A stretch of DNA of 64,000 nucleotides from Porphyromonas uenonis DSM 23387 = JCM 13868 (GCF_000482365.1 NZ_KI535306.1:204470-268469), one strand, 5' to 3'; positions 41,551 to 49,874 are shown, counted from the first letter of the stretch. Program-made: numbers and translations. The notes: a model not told the origin generated them from the sequence alone.

Positions 41551-42267
41551 TTACTGTGGCACCGTGCCGAAGCGTCGCTGGCGTAAGGCAAAGTCTGCAA
41601 GCGCCTTGTCCAGCTCTGCCTCATCAAAGTCCGGCCATAATGTGTCTGTGAAGTACAGCTCTGTGTAAGCTGATTGGAGTAGGAGAAAGTTCGAGAGCCT
41701 CTGCTCTCCACCTGTACGAATGAGCAGGTCGGGCATCGGCATGCCACTGGTGTAGAGATAGTCATTGATCAGATCGGTGCGTGACAAGTCGTCATTACTG
41801 AGACGTCCCGACTGCACATCCGCAACGATATGCTGTATCGCATGACTGACCTCCGTATAGGAGGAGTAGCTCAGCGCCATGCCTAGGGTGATCCGCTTGC
41901 CATCCTTGGTCTGCTCCATGGAGTCTCTGAGCTGCGCTGCTGTCTCGGCGGGGAGCTGGTCAATATCTCCGATAGCTCGTAGCCGCACCCCCTCCTCGAT
42001 GAAGCGAGGCGTGTAGTGATGTAGCCCCTCTGCTAGAAGCTGCATGATATAGTTAACCTCAGGCTCTGGGCGGTTCCAGTTCTCTGTACTGAAGGCGTAC
42101 ACCGTCAGGTATGGGATGCCCCGCTCGGCTACGGCACTGAGGATAGTCTCCAGCGCGTCGACACCCTGCTTGTGTCCATAGCTACGCGACAAGCCTCGTC
42201 GCTGAGCCCAGCGCCCATTGCCGTCCATGATGATGGCTATATGTTGCGGTGTCTGCTGTTTCATCAT
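41551..42267 (-). CDS. uppS: undecaprenyl diphosphate synthase
   Basis: A 238-residue cis-prenyltransferase making the C55 lipid carrier for peptidoglycan and LPS O-antigen. Signatures are HIAIIMDGNGRWAQRRGLSRSYGHKQG near the N-terminus (catalytic Asp in MDGNGRW), YAFSTENWNRP, and PDLLIRTGGEQRLSNFLLLQSAYTELYFTDTLWPDF near the C-terminus. Its ATG overlaps the stop of the upstream DUF6089 gene by 4 bp (ATGA), indicating translational coupling. bamA follows 39 bp downstream, a standard Bacteroidales order. Confidence 0.96.
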   Translation of the reverse strand: MMKQQTPQHIAIIMDGNGRWAQRRGLSRSYGHKQGVDALETILSAVAERGIPYLTVYAFSTENWNRPEPEVNYIMQLLAEGLHHYTPRFIEEGVRLRAIGDIDQLPAETAAQLRDSMEQTKDGKRITLGMALSYSSYTEVSHAIQHIVADVQSGRLSNDDLSRTDLINDYLYTSGMPMPDLLIRTGGEQRLSNFLLLQSAYTELYFTDTLWPDFDEAELDKALADFALRQRRFGTVPQ

Positions 42268-42998
42268 TTTGGTGTCTGCCAGTTAGGGTAGCTGTCCGAT
42301 CCGTGGCAAGGTTCGCTGCGCTTGCCAAATTCATAGGTTATACTCACGATCAAGCCTATCGTAGCGTCGCCCCCCTTGATCCAGTTCGCAGGCATCCCGT
42401 AAGGGTTGTTGAGCCAGCCCGTCTGCTCCGTAGGCGTGTCCAGGTGGGAGCTAAGGTAATAGATACCTTGCAGCGCGGCGATCAGGTTAAGACGATTGCG
42501 AAGCTTGTACTTGATCCCCGTCTTGATGCCAGCCCCTGGCAGGAAAGCCATCTTGTGCCCCGAAAGCGTCGTACCGACACTGAGGCCAGCACCTATATAA
42601 GGTACCAAAGAGCGAGTCTGCAGGTAGCGAAACTTGTCGCTGTAGTGAGCGAAGTTGTACTCCGCCCAGCCGTTTAGCGTCAGCAGATGAGAGGCTCCAC
42701 GGGTAGCTTGATTAGCCTCTCTAGCCTGCGGATAGTCTGTCTGCGCATAGCGACAGTCGAAGGGGAGGAAGCTGTAGCCCAGTTCACCCGAAAAGGCCAA
42801 CCGGAAGTTGTGATTGTAGCGAAAAGCCACTCCGCCCGTTCCCCCTATCGGTACGAAGGGAATACGTCTATTGGCATTCCCCAGATAGGACGCAGCACCT
42901 ACATATCCTCCCATCTCATAGCGATACTCCTGCGCCGTCAGCGAGACAGCACAGAGCATCAGGAGGAGAGGAGCCAGAAGGCGAGAGCGGGTCGACAT
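42264..42998 (-). CDS. DUF6089 outer-membrane beta-barrel protein
   Basis: A 244-residue protein with signal peptide (LLAPLLLMLCAVSLTAQ) and strand-rich sequence: YRYEMGGYVGAASYLGNANRR, GGVAFRYNHNFRLAFSGELGYSF, LTLNGWAEYNFAHYSDK, RSLVPYIGAGLSVGTTLSG. It matches the DUF6089 pattern found just upstream of uppS-bamA in many Bacteroidetes. A role in outer-membrane biogenesis is suggested by position only. It is coupled to uppS by ATGA overlap and lies 18 bp after the DUF6242 gene. Confidence 0.8.
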   Translation of the reverse strand: MSTRSRLLAPLLLMLCAVSLTAQEYRYEMGGYVGAASYLGNANRRIPFVPIGGTGGVAFRYNHNFRLAFSGELGYSFLPFDCRYAQTDYPQAREANQATRGASHLLTLNGWAEYNFAHYSDKFRYLQTRSLVPYIGAGLSVGTTLSGHKMAFLPGAGIKTGIKYKLRNRLNLIAALQGIYYLSSHLDTPTEQTGWLNNPYGMPANWIKGGDATIGLIVSITYEFGKRSEPCHGSDSYPNWQTPK

Positions 42999-43016
42999 AG
43001 GTCTGCGAGGGTATAC

Positions 43017-44387
43017 TTACTGAAAGCGAATAGGCTGCCCGATCCAAAGCGTGGGAGCCCCACCCTTCAGTCCGCCAAAGAGGTAAATGCGACCATCATC
43101 GCCACGGTAAAGCGCTAAGCCACGCTGCTGCGTCTGCGACTTGTCATAGTAGAGAGCTGGAAGTATCGACTCCTCTGTCAATGGCTGCCATACAGTGCCG
43201 TAGTCTAGCGATACGTAGACACGCATCACTGGTTGCTCAGCATGCTTAGGACGAGCTGCAGGCTTGACAAGCAGTATCGTCTGGTCTTGTGGCTCATAGA
43301 TCATAGCTCCTGGCAGATTGCTCGGCCAGATCTTGCTTACGACTTTGGCATCGTGAGGCGTAAGCCAGTCACGGCCGTTGGAAGAGGTGTAGACCAGTGC
43401 CGTGGTATCTGCTACGGAGCCTCCGATGAGAAACGCTACAGGATGATGCTCGACGGTGAACGAGAGACGAGCGTTGTCCTCTAGAGGGAAAGCCTTCGGA
43501 ACTCGTATGCCACGCTCACTGCCGAAGTGTACGCCATCGGTAGACTTCACAGCCACAAGAGGGGTATTCTCTCCTCTGTAGTATAGGTTGCCCAAGAGGT
43601 AAGAAGCTCTACCAGGCAAAGCGTTGCTCTGGTTCCACTTACCACCCTGATGCTCATAGATAGTCGCCTGTCCGCTCTCCTGCAGACAGAGGATTGCATC
43701 ACTGCCACCCTGCTCTGCGATGTCCATAATGGGTGAGTCGAGCATCGTAGGTATCGTCACCTCTTGCCATAGCTCAGGCTCCTTGTGTGAGGCGCGCCAT
43801 AGATGCCTCTCGGTAGCGGTACGGGCAAAGTAGTAGTAAGCCTCGCCATTGTCCACGAGACGGCTCAAGACGATATTCTCATTCGTCGCTGTGGCTGGCG
43901 CTGCGTGCGCTGACTTCGTCCATGTGTGGGTGTAGGGATCACGGTCATAGACGTTTATCTTAAGCTCGTACTCCTTGGTTAGGGAGGTATTCTTACGATG
44001 ATGCATCACGATGCGCACCCCATCGGCATACTTGGACATGTTGACCGTGTCCAGCCCAGACGTTGAGGACTGCTCGACACCGCCTATGTAAACCTTAGGC
44101 AGTGCATCTGGTGAGGCCGTAATCTTCAACTTGACCGTTCCAATTTTTGTTCCCTTAGGTAGCGGACGAGCGTTGTATATCAGTCCTTTCCGGTGATCTA
44201 TAGAGAAGATCGTTTTCTCCAGTTCAGGGACAGACTTGTCACTCATCTTGAGCTCTGAGATCAGTACGCTCTCTACCTGCACATCCTCTACGAGCGCCTT
44301 GCGCTGGCAGGAGGGCAAGCTGATGAGCGGTAGCAAAGCTACAGCGAGGAGTAGGTATCTATGGAGAGATTGTATGGTGCGAATCAT
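43017..44387 (-). CDS. DUF6242 lipoprotein with beta-propeller-like C-terminal region
   Basis: The ATG at 44387 (MIRTIQSLHRYLLLAVALLPLISLPSC) gives 456 residues with lipobox Cys near residue 27. An earlier in-frame ATG at 44411 is discounted because the -7 box at 44409-44416 overlaps it. The N-terminal part (about 30-140) is a beta-sandwich-like domain (IFSIDHRKGLIYNARPLPKGTKIGTVKLKITASPDALPKVYIGG). The rest shows sialidase/BNR-like repeats (SSNGRDWLTP, SLDYGTVWQPLTEESI, GDDGRIYLFGG). Surface or periplasmic lipoprotein of unknown function. It lies 18 bp upstream of DUF6089. Confidence 0.78.
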   Translation of the reverse strand: MIRTIQSLHRYLLLAVALLPLISLPSCQRKALVEDVQVESVLISELKMSDKSVPELEKTIFSIDHRKGLIYNARPLPKGTKIGTVKLKITASPDALPKVYIGGVEQSSTSGLDTVNMSKYADGVRIVMHHRKNTSLTKEYELKINVYDRDPYTHTWTKSAHAAPATATNENIVLSRLVDNGEAYYYFARTATERHLWRASHKEPELWQEVTIPTMLDSPIMDIAEQGGSDAILCLQESGQATIYEHQGGKWNQSNALPGRASYLLGNLYYRGENTPLVAVKSTDGVHFGSERGIRVPKAFPLEDNARLSFTVEHHPVAFLIGGSVADTTALVYTSSNGRDWLTPHDAKVVSKIWPSNLPGAMIYEPQDQTILLVKPAARPKHAEQPVMRVYVSLDYGTVWQPLTEESILPALYYDKSQTQQRGLALYRGDDGRIYLFGGLKGGAPTLWIGQPIRFQ

Positions 44388-44408
44388 ATAGAATACTTGA
44401 TATGAAGA

Positions 44409-44416
44409 CAAAGATA
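44409..44416 (-). promoter_or_regulatory. -7 promoter box TATCTTTG (minus strand)
   Basis: CAAAGATA on the plus strand reads TATCTTTG on the minus strand, 21 bp upstream of the ATG at 44387. This box decides the start of the DUF6242 gene. A heptad array begins about 22 bp further upstream. Confidence 0.7.
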
Positions 44417-44438
44417 CTACTTCCCGCGAAAATAGAGA

Positions 44439-44574
44439 TTAGACTTTAGAGATTAGAGGTTAGAAATTAGACTTTAGAGATTAGAGGTTAGAGACGCTAC
44501 ACGCTCCCAAGAGGATACGAGAAGAGATCTAATCTCTAACTTCTAAACTCTAACTTCTAAAGTCTAAAGTCTAA
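44439..44574. repeat. inverted pair of heptad arrays between mrp and DUF6242
   Basis: Plus-strand units TTAGACT, TTAGAGA, TTAGAGG, TTAGAAA, TTAGACT, TTAGAGA, TTAGAGG, TTAGAGA run 44439-44494. After a spacer of about 35 bp, complementary units (TCTCTAA, CTTCTAA, ACTCTAA, CTTCTAA, AGTCTAA, AGTCTAA) run 44533-44574. The two arms can fold into one large imperfect hairpin. The last AGTCTAA unit contains the mrp stop codon (minus-strand TAG at 44573-44571). Confidence 0.9.
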
Positions 44575-45686
44575 TGCGACACGTGCACCCGCTTGGTGGC
44601 GGGAGCCATCGTTAGTCTCTCCTGCACGCGCTCCGTCACAGCCGTGGCTAGTTCAGTGAAGTAGTGACTCATCACCTGGTCACTCTGTGCTGCTATCGGC
44701 TCTCCCGCATCGCCAGCCTCGCAGACACTCTGCACGAGTGGCAGCTGACCCAGGAGCGGGATGTGGAATTGCTCGGCCAATCGCTTACCCCCGTCACGAC
44801 CGAAGATGTAGTACTTATTGTTGGGTAGCTCGGCAGGCGTAAACCAAGACATATTTTCCACCAAGCCGAGGATAGGTACATTGACAGGATCCGTTTGGAA
44901 GAGGTTGATCCCCTTCATCGCATCAACGAGAGCCACCTCTTGCGGTGTGGTCACCACAATAGCGCCCGTGAGCGGTAGTGTCTGTACCAGCGTCAGGGCT
45001 ATATCGCCTGTCCCAGGAGGCATGTCGATGAGTAGGTAGTCCAGCTCTCCCCAATGACCCTCGGTGAGCAACTGCTTGAGCGCATTCGAAGCCATCGTAC
45101 CACGCCATAGGAGCGCTTGGTTGGGACTTACGAAGAAGCCGATGGAGAGCATCTTGATCCCTTCCGTCACGACGATCGGAGCGATGCGATCCTTGCCGTC
45201 CACCTCCTCAGCCACAGGTCGAGCGTCCTCACAGTGAAACATCTTAGGCATCGACGGACCATAGATGTCGGCATCGAGGAGCCCTACTCTATACCCTTGG
45301 CGAGCTAGAGCCACCGCCAGATTGCTCGTGACTGTACTCTTGCCCACGCCCCCCTTGCCACTGAAGATGGCGATCGTGTTAGAAACCATCGGGAGCGGGT
45401 TCTCCACCTCAGGCTGCTCCGGCTCCTCTCTAAAGGTTGCCTTGATACGACCCGCCACATCTGCCTTGGCGTCCAGGAAGGTGAGGATAGCGGTCTCTGC
45501 CGCTTTGACCACGGAGCGAGCAAACGGATCTCGCACACGGGGGAAGTGTAGCGTCAGAGAGATCTGCCGTCCATTGATCTGTATGTCGTCTGTCACGATA
45601 CCTGACGTGACAATGTCTGTACCCGTACCTGGATAGCGCACATTGCGCAGCGCATCAAGTACCTGCTCGGTTGTATAGCTATTCAT
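44571..45686 (-). CDS. Mrp/ApbC-type Fe-S cluster carrier P-loop ATPase
   Basis: A 371-residue Mrp/NBP35 protein. An N-terminal MIP18/DUF59 domain (about 1-95; VLDALRNVRYPGTGTDIVTSGIVTDDIQINGRQISLTL) is followed by the ParA-like ATPase with deviant Walker A (IFSGKGGVGKSTVTSNLAVALA), DADIYGPSMPKMF and LLIDMPPGTGDIALTL. The CxxC that bridges the Fe-S cluster in many Mrp proteins is absent: the segment reads LVENMSWFTPAELPNNKYYIFG. It is first followed by a heptad-array hairpin and last in the meaB-trmB-mrp group. Its stop codon lies within the repeat. Confidence 0.93.
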   Translation of the reverse strand: MNSYTTEQVLDALRNVRYPGTGTDIVTSGIVTDDIQINGRQISLTLHFPRVRDPFARSVVKAAETAILTFLDAKADVAGRIKATFREEPEQPEVENPLPMVSNTIAIFSGKGGVGKSTVTSNLAVALARQGYRVGLLDADIYGPSMPKMFHCEDARPVAEEVDGKDRIAPIVVTEGIKMLSIGFFVSPNQALLWRGTMASNALKQLLTEGHWGELDYLLIDMPPGTGDIALTLVQTLPLTGAIVVTTPQEVALVDAMKGINLFQTDPVNVPILGLVENMSWFTPAELPNNKYYIFGRDGGKRLAEQFHIPLLGQLPLVQSVCEAGDAGEPIAAQSDQVMSHYFTELATAVTERVQERLTMAPATKRVHVSH

Positions 45687-45715
45687 ATCTTGTTTCGATT
45701 ACTTGGTCTGAGCTT

Positions 45716-46510
45716 TTATTCTTCCTGAGCAAACGCCCGCTCCACTTGATGCAGGAGTCCACCCGGGACCTGCGACCAACTGGTATAGTCGTCATGCTCC
45801 GGCTCACTCTCGGGCTCTAGCCACTGCTCGCGCATAGGTAGGGCAAAGCGGATATACTTGATCACCTTACCTCTCCCCAGCCACTGCTTCTCGTAGTGAG
45901 TCAGGACACGTGGTATGCCGTACTGTGTCAGCGGAGCTTCCTCTTGATAAAGGTCTGGCAGCGCCACGATAGGCTCCACGCCATTGACCTCCAGCAAGCT
46001 CAGCGTGTACTCATAGAGGAAGGTGCTGTCGGTCTTAAGGTGCACCACCCCATCGGGCTTGAGATAGCGGTTGTAACTAGCCAAGAAAGCTGACGAGAGA
46101 AGTCTAGCACGTGTGCGCTTCATCTGCGGGTCGGGGAAAGTGATCCAGAGCTCACTCACCTCACCAGGGGCAAAGGCAAGTGGCAATAAGTTAATGTCCG
46201 TGCGCAGGAAAGCTGCGTTGGTCAGCCCTTTGTCTAGAGCCTCCGTAGCGCCATGCCACATACGTGCGCCCTTGCGGTCCACGCCAATATAGTTGTGCGT
46301 AGCATCTTGATGAGCCAGAGCCACCGTGTACTCACCTCGTCCGCAGCCCAACTCTAGGACGAGCGGACGATCCGCGTCAAAGGCTCGCTGGCTCCACCCG
46401 CCAGCTATCTCTCCCGCCACCTCTGGTGAGGAGAGCTCCGCATAGCCATACTCATATACGTTGGGATAGCTATGCAGGTCGGCAAATTTCTCCAGCTTAC
46501 GTCTAGCCAT
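45716..46510 (-). CDS. trmB: tRNA (guanine-N7-)-methyltransferase
   Basis: A 264-residue TrmB that makes m7G46 in tRNA variable loops. SAM-binding motif LVLELGCGRGEYTVALAHQ at about 50-68; NYIGVDRKGARMWHGA; the catalytic ELWITFPDPQMKRTRARL; and LKTDSTFLYEYTL. The C-terminus extends about 40 residues beyond the usual end with acidic stretches (EPESEPEHDDYTSW). It lies 19 bp after the small acidic gene and 29 bp before mrp, all on the minus strand. Confidence 0.94.
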   Translation of the reverse strand: MARRKLEKFADLHSYPNVYEYGYAELSSPEVAGEIAGGWSQRAFDADRPLVLELGCGRGEYTVALAHQDATHNYIGVDRKGARMWHGATEALDKGLTNAAFLRTDINLLPLAFAPGEVSELWITFPDPQMKRTRARLLSSAFLASYNRYLKPDGVVHLKTDSTFLYEYTLSLLEVNGVEPIVALPDLYQEEAPLTQYGIPRVLTHYEKQWLGRGKVIKYIRFALPMREQWLEPESEPEHDDYTSWSQVPGGLLHQVERAFAQEE

Positions 46511-46529
46511 AGGCGCTCCTCAGGATCGA

Positions 46530-46865
46530 TTATTCCTGATCCTCATCGGTGTCTATGACATCGACCAGCCCCTCCTCGGCATAGTAGTCGTAGAGCGTAG
46601 AGACAAGATCGTACGCATCGTCCTCGTGCATCTTGACGCCCATATCCTGACTCAAGTGATCAGAGACATAGGCTGCCATTGCGTCTATGTCTAGGCAGAC
46701 CTCCTCATCATCGCCCTGCGTCTCAGTATAGTCGTCACAGAGATCCATCACGTAGAGAAAGATCTCATCATCGTCATACTCCTTGATAAAGGAGGGATCG
46801 AGATGATCGCGCAGGTAGTGGACCGCGCCTCGATCGATCTGCTCAAAGTCTAAGTCTGCCATCAT
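46530..46865 (-). CDS. small acidic hypothetical protein
   Basis: A 111-residue strongly acidic protein (FIKEYDDDEIFLYVMDLCDDYTETQGDDEEVCLDIDAMAAYVSDHL, ending VIDTDEDQE) with two cysteines and no signal peptide or membrane helix. Helical, repeating segments HYLRDHL / DEIFLYVMDLCDDYTE / AAYVSDHL / YDLVSTLYDYYAEEG look like an all-alpha fold. Similar acidic proteins occur beside trmB or mrp in Bacteroidales as far as I recall; function unknown. It lies 42 bp after meaB. Confidence 0.68.
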   Translation of the reverse strand: MMADLDFEQIDRGAVHYLRDHLDPSFIKEYDDDEIFLYVMDLCDDYTETQGDDEEVCLDIDAMAAYVSDHLSQDMGVKMHEDDAYDLVSTLYDYYAEEGLVDVIDTDEDQE

Positions 46866-46907
46866 ACTATAATTATATGTGTAGGTTAAATGTTGTCACT
46901 CGCTCCA

Positions 46908-48011
46908 TCACTTCAGGGACTGGTAGAAAGCCTCCAGAAGCCGTCCCGCACCCACGAAGGGGGTCATACGATTCTCTAGGACCTCGTGCTCTATCGACTC
47001 TTGGAGCTGCTTGACCTGCTCATTGTCGTAGAAGGAGCGACGGAGCTCCTCATTGACCGTCTCATACATCCACCACTTCTCCTGCCGGCGACGATTGTAC
47101 TCAAAGTAGCCACTCTCCTTAGTCGTCTGACGATAAGTATCGATCATGTCAAAGATCTCCTTGATACCTATCCCCTTCAGTCCGGAGTAGGTCATGACCT
47201 TCGGCTCCCAGCCCGACTCGGTAGCGGGAAAGAGCTGTAGCGCATTGCGAAAGTGCTGCGCTGCCAGACGAGCCTTGTCGACGTTGTCGCCATCAGCCTT
47301 GTTGATGATGATTCCATCGGCCATCTCCATGATACCACGCTTGATGCCTTGTAGCTCATCGCCTGTGCCGGCCAGCTGAATCAGGAGGAAGAAGTCGACC
47401 ATCGAGTGTACTGCCGTCTCACTCTGCCCGACCCCCACCGTCTCAACGAAGACCGTGTCAAAGCCTGCAGCCTCGCAGAGGATAATGGTCTCACGCGTCT
47501 TGCGTGCCACACCACCCAGCGAAGAGCTACTAGCGCTCGGACGAATGAAAGCATGCTCCTCACGTGAGAGTCGCTCCATACGAGTCTTGTCGCCTAGGAT
47601 ACTTCCCTTCGAGATCTCACTACTAGGGTCTATCGCCAGCACCGCCAGCTTGTGCCCCTGCTTGATGAGATGCATACCGAAGGCATCTATCGACGTACTC
47701 TTGCCTGCGCCAGGCACGCCCGTGATGCCGACACGCATCGACTGCCCACTGTATGGCAGACAACCCTCTAGGATCTGCTGTGCCTTGAGCTGGTGGTCGT
47801 GGCGTGTACTCTCGACGAGCGTCACGGCACGAGCGAGGAAGGTACGATTGCCCGCTAAGATCTCCTCTATATAGCGCTCAGCGGGATAGTCCTCACGCTG
47901 CACCCGTTGCTGGCGCAGATAAGGATTGACCATAGGCTGGGCGGAGACACCTTTATTCACCTTGAGACCTTCATAGCGAGGGTCATTCTCAGGATGATCA
48001 TTTGTGAGCAT
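46908..48011 (-). CDS. meaB: MeaB/ArgK-family GTPase, methylmalonyl-CoA mutase chaperone
   Basis: A 367-residue G3E-family GTPase. It has an N-terminal helical arm (YPAERYIEEILAGNRTFLARAVTLVES), P-loop VGITGVPGAGKSTSID, LAVLAIDPSSEISKGSILGDKTRM (base II) and FVETVGVGQSET. ADGIIINKADGDN (NKAD specificity) and the C-terminal dimerisation helices follow. MeaB loads and protects the B12 cofactor of methylmalonyl-CoA mutase; the mutase genes are not in this window. Its start codon lies 8 bp after a CCTCTAA heptad array that forms the leader. It is followed by the acidic protein, trmB and mrp. Confidence 0.93.
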   Translation of the reverse strand: MLTNDHPENDPRYEGLKVNKGVSAQPMVNPYLRQQRVQREDYPAERYIEEILAGNRTFLARAVTLVESTRHDHQLKAQQILEGCLPYSGQSMRVGITGVPGAGKSTSIDAFGMHLIKQGHKLAVLAIDPSSEISKGSILGDKTRMERLSREEHAFIRPSASSSSLGGVARKTRETIILCEAAGFDTVFVETVGVGQSETAVHSMVDFFLLIQLAGTGDELQGIKRGIMEMADGIIINKADGDNVDKARLAAQHFRNALQLFPATESGWEPKVMTYSGLKGIGIKEIFDMIDTYRQTTKESGYFEYNRRRQEKWWMYETVNEELRRSFYDNEQVKQLQESIEHEVLENRMTPFVGAGRLLEAFYQSLK

Positions 48012-48019
48012 GGAGGATT

Positions 48020-48097
48020 TTAGAGGTTAGAGGTTAGAGATTAGAGGTCAGTAGTAACTTTAGCCAACAGCCAACAGCCAAGGGCTAACGGCCAACA
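48020..48097 (-). repeat. compound heptad arrays upstream of meaB
   Basis: On the minus strand, reading toward meaB, five 7-bp units of TGTTGGC type (plus-strand GCCAACA, GCCAACA, GCCAAGG, GCTAACG, GCCAACA at 48063-48097) begin one base after the stop of the DUF1573 gene. After a 15-bp spacer come four CCTCTAA-type units (plus-strand TTAGAGG, TTAGAGG, TTAGAGA, TTAGAGG at 48020-48047). The same order and orientation are found upstream of alaS. Confidence 0.9.
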
Positions 48098-48098
48098 T

Positions 48099-49196
48099 CT
48101 ACCGCTTAGGAATGACGATCAGGACGTTGCGCAGCGGAGCGTTCGGATCGTTGACCAGAAGGTCAAAGTTTGCCTTGACAGCTCCACGTGAGCGATCCAC
48201 GCCCTCCAGCTTGAGCTGATAGCGTATGTCAGCACTGGCACCTGGGGCAATCGTCTCGGGATGATCCAAGATGGTCAGGAAGGCGGTATTGCTCTCCACG
48301 GAGTAGAGCTGCATAGGAGCTTCGCCTTCATTCTTTAGTGCGACCGTCCCCTCATAGACCAGTTCTTCTGGAGCTAAGTCAGTCAGACGCTGGTAAGTCT
48401 TCAGCTCGGCACGAGGTGCTGCGGCATCCTTGACAAAGTGGGGTGGCATCACAAGACGTACCATCACACCACCAGAGAGGTCTGGCTCGCCATCCTGCGT
48501 GTGCACCGTGATGCCTATCCACCCTTTGTGGATGCCAGGCGTCACAGACCCATCACTATGTGCCGTCAGGAAGATCTCCTCAGGCTCGTAAGCCGCTAGC
48601 GTAGCTCGGCTTATACTACTAGATAGAAAGTTGGGAACTGTATCCAGCGAAACCTCCAGAGGCTGACCCGTCGGATTATTGAGCATCAGACGAATCGTAT
48701 TCTCCTCGCCTGCAGGCTGTAGTGGAAAGTCCAAAAAGAGGTTACTCACCTGCAGTGCTCCGATCTCTTGCTGGTAGAGCGCACTCGCTGGGGTCTGCCT
48801 ACCGAGTGTAGCCACATTCCCCTTGATCGTCAGCTTGACAGGCTTATTCGGATCTGCAGAAGTGTAGACACGCGTGTACTTGACGAAAGAGCCAGGACGA
48901 TTTAGCGGATTGTAGGTAATCTGGATAGGTATCGAATCCCCAGGAGCTACAGCAGTACGATCATAACTAGGGGTCGTACAGCCACAGTCCGTATTGACGC
49001 GCAGGATGACCATCGGCTGATCAGAGACGTTGTGCAAGGTGAAGCTGTGCGACACAGTGCCCCGCTCCTCAGCAATCGTCCCGAAGTTGTGGATTGCTGA
49101 GAGCGAGTCTATCATCTCCCTCCTTTGCTGAGCTCGCACTACACCTAGCGTAGTAGCGAGGCAGAGCAGGAGAGCTACTATTCTTCTTGTAGCCAT
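48099..49196 (-). CDS. DUF1573 exported protein (long)
   Basis: A 365-residue exported protein (signal IVALLLCLATTLGVVRAQ). At residues about 33-128 it has a DUF1573 domain: IHNFGTIAEERGTVSHSFTLHNVSDQPMVILRVNTDCGCTTPSYDRTAVAPGDSIPIQITYNPLNRPGSFVKYTRVYTSADPNKPVKLTIKGNV. This includes the CGC-T pair. The remainder is a series of Ig-like strands (ASH/MSP-type), including EGTVALKNEGEAPMQLYSVES. DUF1573 proteins are common and poorly understood in Bacteroidetes. It lies about 120 bp downstream of a short DUF1573 paralog. Confidence 0.87.
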   Translation of the reverse strand: MATRRIVALLLCLATTLGVVRAQQRREMIDSLSAIHNFGTIAEERGTVSHSFTLHNVSDQPMVILRVNTDCGCTTPSYDRTAVAPGDSIPIQITYNPLNRPGSFVKYTRVYTSADPNKPVKLTIKGNVATLGRQTPASALYQQEIGALQVSNLFLDFPLQPAGEENTIRLMLNNPTGQPLEVSLDTVPNFLSSSISRATLAAYEPEEIFLTAHSDGSVTPGIHKGWIGITVHTQDGEPDLSGGVMVRLVMPPHFVKDAAAPRAELKTYQRLTDLAPEELVYEGTVALKNEGEAPMQLYSVESNTAFLTILDHPETIAPGASADIRYQLKLEGVDRSRGAVKANFDLLVNDPNAPLRNVLIVIPKR

Positions 49197-49222
49197 ACAC
49201 TATCTATCTTAGTTCGCTTGAG

Positions 49223-49271
49223 ACACGCCCTTCCACCCCACGGCCTTCGTCATGAAGGCTCTGGGGCGTGT
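49223..49271 (-). other. inverted repeat between the two DUF1573 genes
   Basis: ACACGCCC...GGGGCGTGT encloses GCCTTC-gtcat-GAAGGC, about 45 bp after the short DUF1573 gene on the minus strand. There is no T-run; it may stabilise the 3' end or attenuate transcription. Confidence 0.4.
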
Positions 49272-49316
49272 AGCGTCGCATCAAGTGACTGTAGACTTAT
49301 CTCTCGCGAGTAAGGG

Positions 49317-49715
49317 CTACTCGACAATACCCTTGATGCGTAGGATGTAGCTACCATCCTTGCCATTGCTATAGACCGAGATAGTTTTGACGAACTGTCC
49401 AGGACGTCCAGCAGGATTGTAGGTTACCTTGATTGTCGTGCTCTTACCTGGAGCTATAGGAGCTGTCTCAAACTCAGGCTTCGTGCAGCCACAAGAGGCT
49501 ACGACACGTGTGAGCACGAGGGGTGCTGTGCCTGTGTTCTTGATCGTGAAGGTGTGACTTACGGGGCCATCGACCTCCTTGATCGTACCAAAGTCAAACT
49601 CAGTCTCCGTAGCAGTAATCTGAGCGCCAGACTGCTTGCCAGTTTGCTTGTTCTGAGCTCCAGCTAGTGTAGCACAGAGGAGGAGGATTGTTGTAAGGAT
49701 TGCAATGCGTTTCAT
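49317..49715 (-). CDS. DUF1573 exported protein (short)
   Basis: A 132-residue protein consisting of a signal peptide (MKRIAILTTILLLCATLAGAQ) and a single DUF1573 domain: TEFDFGTIKEVDGPVSHTFTIKNTGTAPLVLTRVVASCGCTKPEFETAPIAPGKSTTIKVTYNPAGRPGQFVKTISVYSNG. The SCGCT motif matches that of the longer neighbour. A long leader of about 160 bp separates it from the -7 box at 49875. Function unknown. Confidence 0.9.
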   Translation of the reverse strand: MKRIAILTTILLLCATLAGAQNKQTGKQSGAQITATETEFDFGTIKEVDGPVSHTFTIKNTGTAPLVLTRVVASCGCTKPEFETAPIAPGKSTTIKVTYNPAGRPGQFVKTISVYSNGKDGSYILRIKGIVE

Positions 49716-49874
49716 AAACTTTGTAGTCTTAAGATTTATACTCTATATCATCGGCGCGACTATAGCACTCTGACCAAGCTAGCAAGCCTCTCAGCGCTTA
49801 TAGCCTCACCCGGCAGGTCGTCCAAACGTATGCCACACTCGCGACAGAACGGAGTGAACACAACCTACGCTCTG

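Noticed and set aside
49740-49870. Possible tRNA or small RNA in the gap upstream of the short DUF1573 gene
   Set aside because: No cloverleaf with acceptor pairing or T-loop GTTCRA motif could be made; the stretch reads as promoter and leader only.
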